Positions 26,768 to 35,284 of a stretch of DNA of 51,038 nt are shown here, in pieces (position 1 is the stretch's first letter; every line of letters begins with the position of its first letter). A program made the translations under genes and the position numbers. This stretch comes from Streptomyces graminilatus (GTDB lineage: Bacteria > Actinomycetota > Actinomycetes > Streptomycetales > Streptomycetaceae). The notes beneath the pieces are model-generated. The model saw only the letters and a list, made by a program, of their open reading frames with translations. It was not told the origin of the DNA and searched no databases. The stretch lies in the NCBI RefSeq assembly GCF_001418565.1, contig NZ_LIQQ01000054.1, positions 1 through 51,038 of the forward strand, given 5' to 3'.

Positions 26768-27871
26768 ATGCGCGTACTCGATCACGAACAGGCGAGGGCC
26801 CTGCGCAGCCAGGGGCAGGGCATCGGCGGAGGTGTCAGGTACGGTACGGCGGCCGAGGTGGTCGAGCGGGTCCTCGCCGTGCAGGCGCAGGACGCCCGAG
26901 CCGCCGAGCTCGGCATCCGGGTACGGGCGAGCGGTCTCACCGCCGCCGATGTCCGGCGGGCCCTCGAAGAGGACCGGAGCATCGTACGCGGCTGGTTCCT
27001 GCGCGGCACCCTGCACACGGTGCCCGGCGCCGACCTGCACTGGCTCCTGGGGCTGCTCGGCCCGCGCTTCCTGAGACTGAGTGCCCGCCGCTACCGCGAA
27101 CTCGGCCTCGACGAGGGGCTGTGCGACCGTGCGGAGGCCGTCCTCGTCAAGGTGCTGGGCGACCAGGGACCGGCCACCCGGGCCGAGTTGACGGAACATC
27201 TGGCGAGGATCGGGGTGGCTCCCCGTGGACAGGCCCCCTTTCACCTGATCCGGCGTGCCGCGTTGCGGGGGGTTGTCTGCCACGGCCCGGAGCGCGACGG
27301 CGAGGCCACCTTCGTGCTCCTGACGGACTGGCTGCCCTCGCGGACGGGCGGCCCCACGGGGGAGGCGGCCGAGACCGAACTGGCCCGCCGCTACCTCCGT
27401 GCCCACGCCCCGGCTTCCCCCGAGGACTTCGCCACGTGGTCGGGGCTGCCGAAGACGGCCGCGCTACGCGCCTGGCGCGCACTGGGCGCCGCGGGCCACC
27501 TCACCCCCTGCCGCATCGTCGATGAGGACTCCGCCCTGCCCACGGAACGGGTGGCGGAGGCGGACCTCGCGCCCCCCGCCGCTCCCGACGTGCGGCTGCT
27601 GCCGGCGTACGACAACTACCTGCTGGGCTACCGCTCCCGTGCGCTGTCCGTACCGTCCGCCCACGAACGGCGGGTGTGGCCGGGTGGCGGTCAGATCCGG
27701 CCCACGGTCGTCGCCGACGGACTGGTCCGGGGCACCTGGGCCTGGCGCAGGAGCGCCGCGGACACCGACGTCTCCCTGTTCCCCCCAGGGCCCGACGAGG
27801 CCACCGCACTCACGCAGGGGATCGCGACGGAGACGGCCGACATCGCCCGGTTCCTGGGGAGGCCCCGCTGA
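26768..27871 (+). CDS. AlkZ/YcaQ-like winged-helix (HTH_42) protein, putative DNA glycosylase
   Basis: A 367-residue protein of the HTH_42 family, which includes AlkZ and YcaQ DNA glycosylases that remove alkylated bases or unhook crosslinks. The catalytic-type QxQ motif is visible in RVLAVQAQDARAAELGIR near residue 40. RGWFLRGTLHTVPGADLHWL and RLLPAYDNYLLGYRSR are further family motifs. The ATG at 26768 lies right after three 11-nt repeats and lacks a ribosome site, so it may be translated leaderless. Paralogues in Streptomyces often sit near clusters for DNA-damaging metabolites as self-resistance. Here it is 0.7 kb beyond the NRPS exporter, so a link is possible but unsupported. Confidence 0.8.
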   Translation: MRVLDHEQARALRSQGQGIGGGVRYGTAAEVVERVLAVQAQDARAAELGIRVRASGLTAADVRRALEEDRSIVRGWFLRGTLHTVPGADLHWLLGLLGPRFLRLSARRYRELGLDEGLCDRAEAVLVKVLGDQGPATRAELTEHLARIGVAPRGQAPFHLIRRAALRGVVCHGPERDGEATFVLLTDWLPSRTGGPTGEAAETELARRYLRAHAPASPEDFATWSGLPKTAALRAWRALGAAGHLTPCRIVDEDSALPTERVAEADLAPPAAPDVRLLPAYDNYLLGYRSRALSVPSAHERRVWPGGGQIRPTVVADGLVRGTWAWRRSAADTDVSLFPPGPDEATALTQGIATETADIARFLGRPR

Positions 27872-27892
27872 GGCCACACCACGCGGCGCCGC

Positions 27893-27917
27893 CGCCCCGG
27901 GGCTTCCCGCCGGGGCG
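27893..27917. terminator. Hairpin between convergent AlkZ-like and AraC genes
   Basis: CGCCCCGG (27893-27900), a 9-nt loop, and CCGGGGCG (27910-27917) form an 8-bp GC stem in the 142-bp gap between convergent genes. Confidence 0.55.
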
Positions 27918-28013
27918 TTGGGCCACTTCGAAGCAGCCGCGCACGGCGGGAGCGCCGCTGACTCCCGCGAGCTCTTCCAGCACCTCCTTCTCACGAGCGA
28001 GCCTGGCCACCGC

Positions 28014-28757
28014 CTATCGGGGCTGATGCGTTCCCGGGGTGTGTCCGAAGGTACGGCGGAAGACGTCGATGAACGCGCTGGCGGACGACCAGCCGCACAG
28101 GTGGGCCACGGCGGTCACCGGGGTGTTCTCGGCGAGCAGCACCAGGGCACGGTAGAGACGCAGTTGGGTGCGCCACTGAGGGAAGGTCATGCCGAGATCG
28201 GCCTTGAAGAGACGGGACAGGGTGCGCTCGCTGGCGCCGACTTCCCTGCTCAGCACGGCCAGTGTGCGATCGTCGGCCGGGTTGGCGCGCAGGATCTCGC
28301 ACAGTGCGGCGAGTTGGGGGACGGTGGGGGCGGGCAGGTACAGGGGCTGCTGGGGCGAAGCCCGCAGCTGGTCACGCAACACGGCCCGCAGTCGCCCACG
28401 TTCGGGACTGTCGTCGTGCGGGCTGCGGGTGTAGGCGAGGATCAGCTCACGGAGCAGAGGGCCGACGGTCAGCACGGTCGGCACGTCCAGACCGAGTGGG
28501 TTGTCACTCGCGGGCAGACCGACAAGGTGCAGTTCGAGTTCGCCGTGGGCCTGGTGGGCGTGCACGGTGCCGGCCGGTACCCAGATGGCGCGAGTACCCG
28601 GCGCGATCCACATTCCCGCACTGGTGGTGACGGCCAGCACTCCCCGGCCCGCGTAGACGATCTGGTGATCGTCGTGGTGGTGCGCGTCGATCGCGGCTCC
28701 GGGCGCCAGCCACTGGGTGCGAGTCGGCGCCACCGGCTCGTGGCGGATGTTCGTCAT
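28014..28757 (-). CDS. AraC-family regulator with N-terminal cupin
   Basis: A 247-residue regulator. The N-terminal cupin is seen in DAHHHDDHQIVYAGRGVLAV and WVPAGTVHAHQAHGE. The C-terminal double HTH includes VLSREVGASERTLSRLFKAD and VAHLCGWSSASAFIDVFRRT. The ATG at 28757 fits the family N-terminus. It is divergent from an MFS exporter across a gap of only 54 bp, a layout typical of AraC-type regulators controlling an adjacent exporter, so it probably regulates that transporter and itself. The inducer is unknown. Confidence 0.88.
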   Translation of the reverse strand: MTNIRHEPVAPTRTQWLAPGAAIDAHHHDDHQIVYAGRGVLAVTTSAGMWIAPGTRAIWVPAGTVHAHQAHGELELHLVGLPASDNPLGLDVPTVLTVGPLLRELILAYTRSPHDDSPERGRLRAVLRDQLRASPQQPLYLPAPTVPQLAALCEILRANPADDRTLAVLSREVGASERTLSRLFKADLGMTFPQWRTQLRLYRALVLLAENTPVTAVAHLCGWSSASAFIDVFRRTFGHTPGTHQPR

Positions 28758-28811
28758 TGATTGGCAGTTTATCGGAAGTGCTCCACCTCCCTCGGCGATG
28801 ACCATGGCGAT

Positions 28812-30026
28812 GTGACAAGGAACAGGTTGATCATTCTGCTGTCGGTCGGGCATGCCTGCGTGGATGTCTACCAGGGTGCTGTCGCATCGCTCGTGCCGTT
28901 CTTCGTCGCCGAGCGCGCCTACAGTTACGCCGCGGTCTCGGGCGTCGTACTCGCCGCCTCCCTGCTGTCCTCGGTGGCACAACCGGTGTTCGGTGCGCTC
29001 ACCGACCGCTGGGCGATGCCTTGGCTCCTGCCCGTGAGCACGATCCTCGGCGGACTGGGCATCGCCCTGAGCGGGCTGAGCGGTTCCTACGCTCTGACGC
29101 TGGTGTTCGTGGCGGTGTCCGGAGTCGGGGTCGCCGCCTATCATCCCGAGTCCGCCCGCGTGGCGCGGGTCGCCAGCGGGGGAAGTCACAGCGCGATGGG
29201 CTGGTTCTCCCTCGGCGGCAATTTGGGCTTCGCCCTCGCGCCCCTCATGGTCACCGCCGTCGTCGGCCCCGGCGGTCTGCGCCTCTCGCCGCTGCTCGTG
29301 GTGCCGGCCCTCGTCGGCAGCGTGCTGTGCCTGCCCGTCCTGCGCGCGCTGGAGAAGAGGACGGCCGACGGCTCCAGCGCCTCGATCACGACGGGCCCCG
29401 ACGACAGGGCCTCGTTCGTGAAGCTGTCGCTCGCCGTGGTCTGCCGGTCCATCGTCTTCATCGGCGTCAGCACGTTCATCTCGCTCTACGCCAAGGAGCG
29501 CCTGGGAGGCAGTACGGCAGCGGGCACCGCGGCTCTGTTCGTGCTCTATCTCGGCGGCGCGGTGGGCTCGGTGCTGGGCGGCAACCTGGCCAACCGCTGG
29601 GACCGTGTCACGGTCGCCCGGTGGTCGTACCTGGTCACGGTCGGCGCCGTCGCGGGAATCGTGTTCGTACCCGGCCCGGCGATCTACCTGTTCGTGGCAC
29701 TGACCTCCGCCGGCCTGTACGTCCCCTTCTCGTTGCAGGTCACGCTCGGCCAGGACTACCTGCCCTCGCGCGTCGGCACCGCCAGCGGAATCACCCTCGG
29801 GCTGACCGTCAGCATCGGCGGCCTGGTCAGCCCTCTCATCGGCACCGTCGCCGACGCGACCTCCCTGCGCACCGCCCTGACGCCACTGATCCTGATGCCC
29901 GCCCTGAGCTGGCTGTTGTTCCGCACCCTGCCCGAACCCACCGCGCCGAAGCCCGTGGCAACGGCGCCGCAGACCGGAGACGACACGGATGCCGCGCTAT
30001 CTCCCGCCCGACACGACCACCGCTGA
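28812..30026 (+). CDS. MFS exporter of the fosmidomycin-resistance (Fsr) type
   Basis: A membrane protein of about 404 residues with some 12 hydrophobic segments. The opening HACVDVYQGAVASLVPFFVA and SSVAQPVFGALTDRWAMPW, plus YHPESARVARVASGGSHSAM, match the Fsr branch of the MFS. The GTG at 28812 gives the expected N-terminus, although its ribosome site is weak. It is divergent from an AraC regulator. It is probably a drug or metabolite efflux pump; assignment to fosmidomycin is by family name only. Confidence 0.85.
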   Translation: MTRNRLIILLSVGHACVDVYQGAVASLVPFFVAERAYSYAAVSGVVLAASLLSSVAQPVFGALTDRWAMPWLLPVSTILGGLGIALSGLSGSYALTLVFVAVSGVGVAAYHPESARVARVASGGSHSAMGWFSLGGNLGFALAPLMVTAVVGPGGLRLSPLLVVPALVGSVLCLPVLRALEKRTADGSSASITTGPDDRASFVKLSLAVVCRSIVFIGVSTFISLYAKERLGGSTAAGTAALFVLYLGGAVGSVLGGNLANRWDRVTVARWSYLVTVGAVAGIVFVPGPAIYLFVALTSAGLYVPFSLQVTLGQDYLPSRVGTASGITLGLTVSIGGLVSPLIGTVADATSLRTALTPLILMPALSWLLFRTLPEPTAPKPVATAPQTGDDTDAALSPARHDHR

Positions 30027-30282
30027 GCAACCCGCACGCCCGCCGGCAGACCGGCCGCAGCGCGGAGACGAAGCGAACGGCTCGTCGCACTCGTCGTCGC
30101 AGGATGTGTGCCCCCTGCGGGACTGGGGCTGTCTGACCGCTCTGCGCCACCCTTCGTGGCAACTGCTGTCGAGCCATTCGACGTCCGAAGGCGACATCGA
30201 GTACTGCCGGTGTACGTGTGACGCGCTGGTGGTCCTCCGCAAGGGCGAGCTGACGGCCTTCACCGGACCGCGGCTCGGCTAG
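29989..30282 (+). CDS. Small CxC protein overlapping the Fsr exporter gene
   Basis: A protein of up to 97 residues. The C-terminal half has a compact look: HPSWQLLSSHSTSEGDIEYC then RCTCDALVVLRKGE. This Ser-His-x-(T/S)-x-x-G...C-x-C pattern recurs in small actinobacterial proteins without known function and suggests a metal site. Codon third positions are GC-rich. The ATG at 29989 lies inside the end of the exporter gene in another frame (38-bp overlap); the true start could be further in. Confidence 0.55.
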   Translation: MPRYLPPDTTTAEQPARPPADRPQRGDEANGSSHSSSQDVCPLRDWGCLTALRHPSWQLLSSHSTSEGDIEYCRCTCDALVVLRKGELTAFTGPRLG

Positions 30283-30322
30283 TGCTCTGACCGGGAAGGT
30301 TTGCCGGTTTGGCTGGTCATCC

Positions 30323-30612
30323 CTATTCACCGACGTAGATCGGAGCGCCGTCAGGTCGGGCAGCCCGGATCGACTTCAGCGCGGCCAGAGTGTTCCCGGT
30401 AGCCTTCTCGCGGCGGCTGAGGCCCCACAAGGTGTCGTCACCGATCGAGTAGCAGCCATGGAGGTAGCGCACTCCGTGGGTGCGGTGGTAGGTCGCGGGA
30501 TGACGCTCGGGCGGGCATTGCTCGGCCCAGCACGACCCGGCAGTGGGCCGGATGCCGAGCGGCCCGAACTCGTCGAACACGAACACACGGCCCGGGAAAC
30601 GCTCCTCCCAGG
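30323..30612 (-). pseudogene. IS630-type transposase fragment
   Basis: An internal piece of an IS630-family DDE transposase: GRVFVFDEFGPLGIRPTAG, then HRTHGVRYLHGCYS and DTLWGLSRREKATGNTLAAL. It begins in the middle of the catalytic domain and stops just before the second catalytic Asp region, so both ends are missing. It lies at the left edge of the tRNA-Thr-marked island. Confidence 0.8.
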
Positions 30613-30655
30613 ACCCCAGCGATTACTTGCCTCCGATGTTCTCGGCGGTGTGTGG

Positions 30656-30686
30656 AAGCCCCAGGACTCACTGTGACCTGGGGCTT
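30656..30686. terminator. Hairpin next to the first tRNA-Thr fragment
   Basis: AAGCCCCAGG / CCTGGGGCTT, 10-bp stem with an 11-nt loop, followed by TT. Apart from a 5-nt deletion in the loop it is the reverse complement of the hairpin at 34035-34069. Confidence 0.75.
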
Positions 30687-30704
30687 TTGCCTGCGCCCGA
30701 GCCT

Positions 30705-30742
30705 GCGCCTTCGGGATTCGAACCCGAGATCTACGCATCACT
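30705..30742 (-). other. Degenerate tRNA-Thr 3' fragment (att-like remnant, copy 1)
   Basis: On the minus strand this reads as the anticodon 3' stem, T arm (TCGGGTTCGAATCCCGA) and acceptor strand of a tRNA. It matches copies at 34075 and 46702 over GCCTTCGGGATTCGAACCC but differs at the acceptor end and near the anticodon. No 5' half is present, so this is not a functional tRNA. The following stretch 30743-31054 holds no recognisable gene, only the leader of the APC permease. Confidence 0.75.
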
Positions 30743-31054
30743 AGCCGAAGGAACCCCTTGGCGATCTTCCTCGATCCTGCTGATCGATAGCTTTTGGACA
30801 GGTCGGATGAGGTCCGGCGTCTCACCCTGGCCGAGTCCTTCTCGGTCCTTCCCGGTCTTTCTCGGTGCTTCCGTTCCCCCATCGTTCCCCTTGGTTGCCC
30901 GTATGGCCCCGCACTGGACAGCCGCGCCAGCCGCGCCGGCCGTACATCACCGGCAAGAGCCGAGCGGTTTCGGTTGCCGGTGAGTGGGTTCATGCTGGGA
31001 ACAGCAGCTCCGCGTTCTTCGACCGGAGCAAGCCATACATTTCCGGAGGGCGCC

Positions 31055-32614
31055 ATGAGCCTGCCTTCTGTCCCACCCGCAGTGCAGCCCCCGTCGGGCC
31101 CTGGAGCAACGGACAAAGGGCTCAAGGGCGGCGCGCTGGGGCTTTTCTCCAGCACGGTGATCGGCCTGGCCTCCACCGCCCCTGCCTACAGCCTCGCGGC
31201 GACCCTCGGAGTCATCGTCGGGATCGTGGGCTTCCAGTCACCGATCGTGGTCATCCTCGCCTTCGTCCCGATGTTCCTGATCGCCTACGGCTACAAGGAG
31301 CTCAACCGGGCGGACCCCGACTGCGGCACCACCTTCACCTGGGCCTCCCGGGCGTTCGGTCCCCGCACCGGCTGGCTGGGCGGATGGGGCATCGTCGCGG
31401 CCGACATCATCGTGATGGCCAATCTGGCCCAGATCGCCGGGGCATACGGCTTCCAGCTGGTGGGTGCGGACGGACTGGCGCAGGACACCTTCTGGGTCAC
31501 CGTGGTCGGCGTGGTGTGGATCGTCGTGATGACGCTGATCTGCTACATCGGCATCGAGATCTCGGCGAACCTCCAGAAAGCGCTGCTCAGCGTCGAGATC
31601 GTGGTGCTCTTCCTGCTCGCGATCACAGCGCTGGTCAAGGTGTACGGGGGAACTGCGCCGAGTGTCTCGTCGGAACTCCATTGGTCGTGGTTCAACCCCG
31701 CCCAGATCAACTCGCTCGACGACCTCACCAAGAGCGTGCTCGCCGGTGTGTTCATCTACTGGGGCTGGGACACCGCCGTATCGGTCAACGAGGAGACCGT
31801 CGACCGCGATCGCACCCCGGGCCGCGCCGCCGTCATCTCCACCGTCATCCTGCTGCTCGTCTACGTACTCATCACCACATCCGCGCAGGCCTTCGCCGGA
31901 GTCGGAGAGCACGGCATCGGCCTCGCCAACCCGGACAACTCCGGAGACGTCCTCTCCAGTCTCGGCACCGAGGTCTTCGGCACCGGGGGCTGGGGCGAGA
32001 CCGCCACCAAACTGCTGATCCTGATGGTGCTCACCTCGGCCGCCGCCTCCACCCAGACCACCATCCTGCCGACGGCGCGCACCACGCTCTCCATGGCCTC
32101 CTTCAAGGCCATCCCGGACCGCTTCGCCCGCATCCACCCGCGCTTCCTCACCCCGACCTGGTCCACGGTGGGTATGGGCCTGGCCTCCATCGCCTTCTAC
32201 GTCATGCTGACCCGGGTGAGCGAGAACGTCCTGGCCGACTCGATCGGCTCGGTCGGCCTGATGATCGCCTTCTACTACGGGCTCACCGGGTTCGCCTGCG
32301 TCTGGTACTACCGCAAGGTCCTCACCCGCAGTCCGCGCGACCTGTGGACGAAGGGCATCATGCCCGGGCTCGGCGGCGTCCTGCTCCTCTACTTCTTCAT
32401 CAACGCCTGCGTCGTGTACTCCGCCTCGGACTACGGCAGCACCTCATGGACGCTGCCGTTCCCGCCGCACTGGCAGCTCGGCGGCGTCTTCGTCACCGGT
32501 ATCGGCGCGCTGCTGCTCGGCGCCGTCCTGATGCTCGTGTACCGGGTGATCCGTCCCGGCTTCTTCCGCAAGGAGACCATCCCCGTCTCGGCGCACGAAC
32601 CCGACGGGCGGTGA
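31055..32614 (+). CDS. APC-superfamily amino-acid permease
   Basis: A 519-residue transporter with about 12 hydrophobic segments. The first helix GLFSSTVIGLASTAPAYSLA and ELNRADPDCGTTFTWASRAF are typical of APC amino-acid/polyamine/organocation permeases. FIYWGWDTAVSVNEETVDRD is another clear family motif. The ATG at 31055 has GGAGGG 6 nt upstream. It is the only intact gene between the first two tRNA-Thr fragments, flanked by transposase debris, and may be cargo of an old element or ancestral chromosome. Substrate unknown. Confidence 0.88.
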   Translation: MSLPSVPPAVQPPSGPGATDKGLKGGALGLFSSTVIGLASTAPAYSLAATLGVIVGIVGFQSPIVVILAFVPMFLIAYGYKELNRADPDCGTTFTWASRAFGPRTGWLGGWGIVAADIIVMANLAQIAGAYGFQLVGADGLAQDTFWVTVVGVVWIVVMTLICYIGIEISANLQKALLSVEIVVLFLLAITALVKVYGGTAPSVSSELHWSWFNPAQINSLDDLTKSVLAGVFIYWGWDTAVSVNEETVDRDRTPGRAAVISTVILLLVYVLITTSAQAFAGVGEHGIGLANPDNSGDVLSSLGTEVFGTGGWGETATKLLILMVLTSAAASTQTTILPTARTTLSMASFKAIPDRFARIHPRFLTPTWSTVGMGLASIAFYVMLTRVSENVLADSIGSVGLMIAFYYGLTGFACVWYYRKVLTRSPRDLWTKGIMPGLGGVLLLYFFINACVVYSASDYGSTSWTLPFPPHWQLGGVFVTGIGALLLGAVLMLVYRVIRPGFFRKETIPVSAHEPDGR

Positions 32615-32639
32615 GGGAGCCGCGGTGAGCATCCCGCGG

Positions 32640-32790
32640 CTCGCCGGAAGCACCGGGGCCTTGGACCTTCGGTGCCGGGCCGGTGCTGCGGCGGACGATG
32701 AGTTCCACGGAGACGACAGGCTCGGCGACTGCTCGGCCGGGCTGTCGATCTGGGCCGGCAGGAGCCGCAGGGAGCGGGTACCCCACAGAC
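32640..32790 (-). pseudogene. C-terminal tail of a LacI-family regulator
   Basis: The minus strand reads PAAPAGPDRQPGRAVAEPVV followed by SVELIVRRSTGPAP, the usual end of Streptomyces LacI/PurR regulators. Nothing upstream in frame resembles the rest; the sequence switches at about 32795 to an IS30 fragment. It is a truncated remnant, convergent with the APC permease. Confidence 0.6.
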
Positions 32791-32799
32791 TCACGGCGG

Positions 32800-33010
32800 C
32801 CAGGGTGGCGATCAGCCGCCAGAACTGGCGCTGCACCATCCGTGACGGGTCCGGCCGGCGAGGCGAGCGCATCGCTGGCCGAAGTACTCGATCAGCACGC
32901 CACTGCCGACGCGCCCCTTCAGGAACATCGCTGGTCTTCAAACTCCAGTCCGCCGTGGCCACGCCGCACACCTCCGAGATCAAGGTGTTGCGACGACCAG
33001 TTGAACCCAC
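32800..33010 (-). pseudogene. IS30-family transposase N-terminal fragment with terminal repeat
   Basis: The frame reads GVATADWSLKTSDVPEGARR then PDPSRMVQRQFWRLIA, the N-terminal leader of Streptomyces IS30 transposases, and then breaks off at about 32800. The plus strand at 32985-32998 (GTGTTGCGACGACC) is the complement of an IS30-type terminal repeat, 13/14 identical to the IS30 end at 48008-48021. It appears to be inserted in the IS3 remnant to its right. Confidence 0.7.
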
Positions 33011-33530
33011 CTTCGCTGCCGCGGTCGCTATGGAAGATCACGCCCTTCACATCACCACCGCGGGTGGCCGCAGCCATGTTCAACGACGCCGCGACCAGTT
33101 CGGCGTCATGGCGCGCCCCCATCGCTTAACCGAGCAGCCGGGGCGAGAACGGGTCGATGACGGTGGCCAGGTAGAGCTTGCCCTCACCGGTGGTGATCTC
33201 GGTCATGTCGCCGCACCACACCTGGTCCGGAGCGTCCGCGGTGAAGTCCCGCCGCACGAAGTCCGGAGCCGCTGGCCGCTTTCCGGGCCGGGTCAGTCCG
33301 CGCCGTCAGCAGAACTTCCGTCCGGCCAGGCCGAGTTCAGCCATCAGACGGGCAACCGTGTTCACCGAGACCCGCCAGCCCGCGCGGACCAGGAGGAGCC
33401 AGACCTTCGGGGAGCCGTAGGTGCCGCCGGAGCCCTCGAAGATCTTCCGGATCACGTCGGCCAGCTGCCCGCGCCGGACCTCACGCGCGGTGGTGGGCTA
33501 GTCGCGCCACTTGTAGAACCAGGACCCCGC
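33011..33530 (-). pseudogene. IS3-family OrfB transposase remnant
   Basis: Read on the minus strand: GSGGTYGSPKVWLLLVRAGW, then an in-frame stop after GLAGRKFC, then DQVWCGDMTEITTGEGKLYL, another stop after SPRLLG, and VKGVIFHSDRGSEGG, where the IS30 fragment begins. This is the integrase-core (DDE) half of an IS3 transposase with several stop codons and no C-terminus. Confidence 0.8.
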
Positions 33531-33559
33531 CCCCCCCAGGACTCGGCAGGCCAGACGGT

Positions 33560-34028
33560 GCGGAACGCAAGCCTCGGTCCTCTGGTTACCGACGAACGCG
33601 GCCAGGGCGGCCGGGAACTACGAGAGGCGGCCGGTGAACTCTGGCAGGAGCACCATGCCGTGTTCACCCGACCTGATGGCCGCCCCATCAACCCCCGCGC
33701 CGAATGGGAGGAGTTCAAGAAACTACTCGAAGGGGCGGGCATCACAGACCGCCGTCTCTACGACGGGAGCCGCCACACCGCCGGCACGATCCTCAACGAA
33801 CTCGGGGTCGACATGCCCACGATCATGGAAATCCTGCGGCACACCCAGATCAGCCAGACCCGGCGGTATGTGAAGGGCCGATCCCACCTCTCCAAGGACG
33901 CCATGCGCCGCATGGGAGACACATTCCTGCCCGCCCCGAAAGTTGCCCCCGCATCCGCAACTGAGACTAAAACTGAGACTGGGGACCGCAGGGCAGCCCG
34001 CGCTCAGCGCCGCCGACGGGTCCGGTAA
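33560..34028 (+). pseudogene. C-terminal fragment of a tyrosine integrase
   Basis: The last about 150 residues of a phage-type tyrosine recombinase: HHAVFTRPDGRPINPRAEWE, DGSRHTAGTILNELGVDMP (catalytic HxxR as RHTAGT region), EILRHTQISQTRRYVKG with the nucleophile Tyr. The N-terminal DNA-binding and first catalytic Arg regions are gone, replaced by IS debris. The stop is followed at once by a hairpin and a tRNA-Thr fragment, the usual int-att layout of actinomycete integrative elements such as pSAM2/SLP1 types. Confidence 0.85.
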
Positions 34029-34034
34029 AAGCAA

Positions 34035-34069
34035 AAGCCCCAGGTCACGGCGAGTGAGTCCTGGGGCTT
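34035..34069. terminator. Hairpin between integrase remnant and tRNA-Thr fragment
   Basis: AAGCCCCAGG / CCTGGGGCTT, 10-bp stem, 15-nt loop, just after the integrase stop. Its reverse complement (minus 5 nt of loop) is at 30656-30686. Confidence 0.8.
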
Positions 34070-34074
34070 CCACA

Positions 34075-34117
34075 GAGCCGCCTTCGGGATTCGAACCCGA
34101 GACCTACGCATTACGAG
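34075..34117 (-). other. tRNA-Thr(CGT) 3' fragment (att-like site, copy 2)
   Basis: The minus strand carries CTCGTAA anticodon loop, TGCGT stem strand, T arm TCGGGTTCGAATCCCGA and acceptor AGGCGGC. That matches the 3' half of an actinomycete tRNA-Thr(CGT). The 5' half (acceptor, D arm) is absent. It is identical over 43 nt to 46702-46744. Confidence 0.85.
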
Positions 34118-34616
34118 ACCATGAGTGATCGTGTTGCGTGGTGTTCCGTCGTGCTGTCCGGTGACGTTTGTGCTGATCAGAGCACGTGTAGCAGGTTGAC
34201 CGGTGCTCCTTCGTCATGCACCGTCCAAAGGCGTCTGTCCACCGGCCGTCCACCGACAGGGTTGTCACCGGCCCACCAGCGAGACGGGGCTGGGCTTCCG
34301 ACGACGCTGTCGACCGATCGGAGTAGTCGAGCGGAAGCTGCTGTGGGAACTCGGCAAGTACCCCTTCTCCGAGGTTCCGGCGCCCTGTCCTCCCCTGTGC
34401 AGATGGTCGACGCCATAGCCGCGAAGGAGTCGCGCCAGTTGGCGCTCAGGTCAACACGGCCGACTGGGTCATTTCTCGTCGAGCCGTTCATCGAGGATCT
34501 CGGCAGCCCAGGCGCGCAACCGTCGGCGCATGTCGGGCGCTGATCCAAGGCCCCGCCGCGTGCTCGCCCCTGGCAACCCCATACCGCCGGGTCACGCTCG
34601 CCGCTTGACATCTCCC
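34118..34616. other. Stretch without a convincing gene
   Basis: No open frame here shows a recognisable domain together with a good start. A 37-codon minus-strand frame at 34469-34582 ends in a charged, helix-like segment (RRRLRAWAAEILDERLDEK) but has no ribosome site and is too short to call. The stretch is probably decayed DNA next to the att-like site. Confidence 0.5.
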
Positions 34617-34862
34617 CTAGGAATCGGTACCGCTCTCCGGATCGCTGTCCGCTCCTGCCTGCGTCCAAAGTTCGGCGGCCACACGACCGCGGAGGAGTAG
34701 GGCGAGCGCCGAGACGGACGGAGTATCGAGTCCGACCACCCACTCTTCGGCTGTCCCGACCAGACTTACAGAATCCCACGGCTTCCTGAGCCGACGTGAT
34801 ACGACTGCCGCGCCGGGGAGCTCGTCGTACGTGCTCCCCTGCGATCGCCGTTGTCCGGAAGG
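34617..34862 (-). pseudogene. Coding-like 81-codon frame without a start codon
   Basis: Immediately after the stop of the S1-like gene, the same minus-strand frame stays open for 81 codons to a TAG. It reads like protein (STYDELPGAAVVSRRLRKPW then EEWVVGLDTPSVSALALLL and AAELWTQAG), yet has no ATG, GTG or TTG near its 5' end. It may be the C-terminus of a broken small gene, perhaps another immunity module. No family recognised. Confidence 0.4.
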
Positions 34863-35147
34863 TCAGGAGGAGAGACCTCGCCTACGCAGGCGTTCCGCGA
34901 TCGGTACCTGCCCCGGGGGCCTCAGGATGAACTTGCGCTTCTGCTCGTCGAAGCAGTCAAGGTAACAAGACACTCGGTCTCCCACCTGGTAGCTGTCGCC
35001 ATCCTCGATGTAAAGGACATCGAGGATGGCCACCCATGACAGACCCAGGTCAACGATTACGCCCCAGCGAAAGACAGCGATGGCCTCCCCTTCAACGATG
35101 CTCCCCATGAGGCCCGTCTCGGCCTCTGTCACCAGACCATCGGTCAC
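34863..35147 (-). CDS. Small S1-like protein, possible orphan immunity gene
   Basis: About 94 residues from GTG 35147, which has GAGAG about 10 nt upstream. The middle reads GSIVEGEAIAVFRWGVIVDL then YQVGDRVSCYLDCFDEQKRK. This is the beta-rich layout of an S1/OB RNA-binding domain (G-x-V-x3-WGV-x-V-D ... GD-x-V), ending RPPGQVPIAERLRRR. It belongs to the run of small minus-strand genes downstream of the RHS toxin, where immunity genes collect. The function is inferred only from place. The 5' start is uncertain. Confidence 0.6.
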   Translation of the reverse strand: MTDGLVTEAETGLMGSIVEGEAIAVFRWGVIVDLGLSWVAILDVLYIEDGDSYQVGDRVSCYLDCFDEQKRKFILRPPGQVPIAERLRRRGLSS

Positions 35148-35284
35148 TGTTTCATCACTCTCAACGGGGTTGTACAGCCCCACGGACGCTTCCACCTCCC
35201 ACCGGGTCCTCCCGGGTACATCCGGGAGGACCCATGTGCGCGCATCCTTCGCCGGACAACCGTCGCTCACACGCTGCGCGGAGC

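Noticed and set aside
30376..31176. Minus-strand frame containing MRRSRVRIPKAQ, and a similar one at 46604-46807
   Set aside because: The peptide is the translation of the tRNA-Thr 3' fragment (T arm and acceptor), a familiar spurious ORF in actinomycete genomes.
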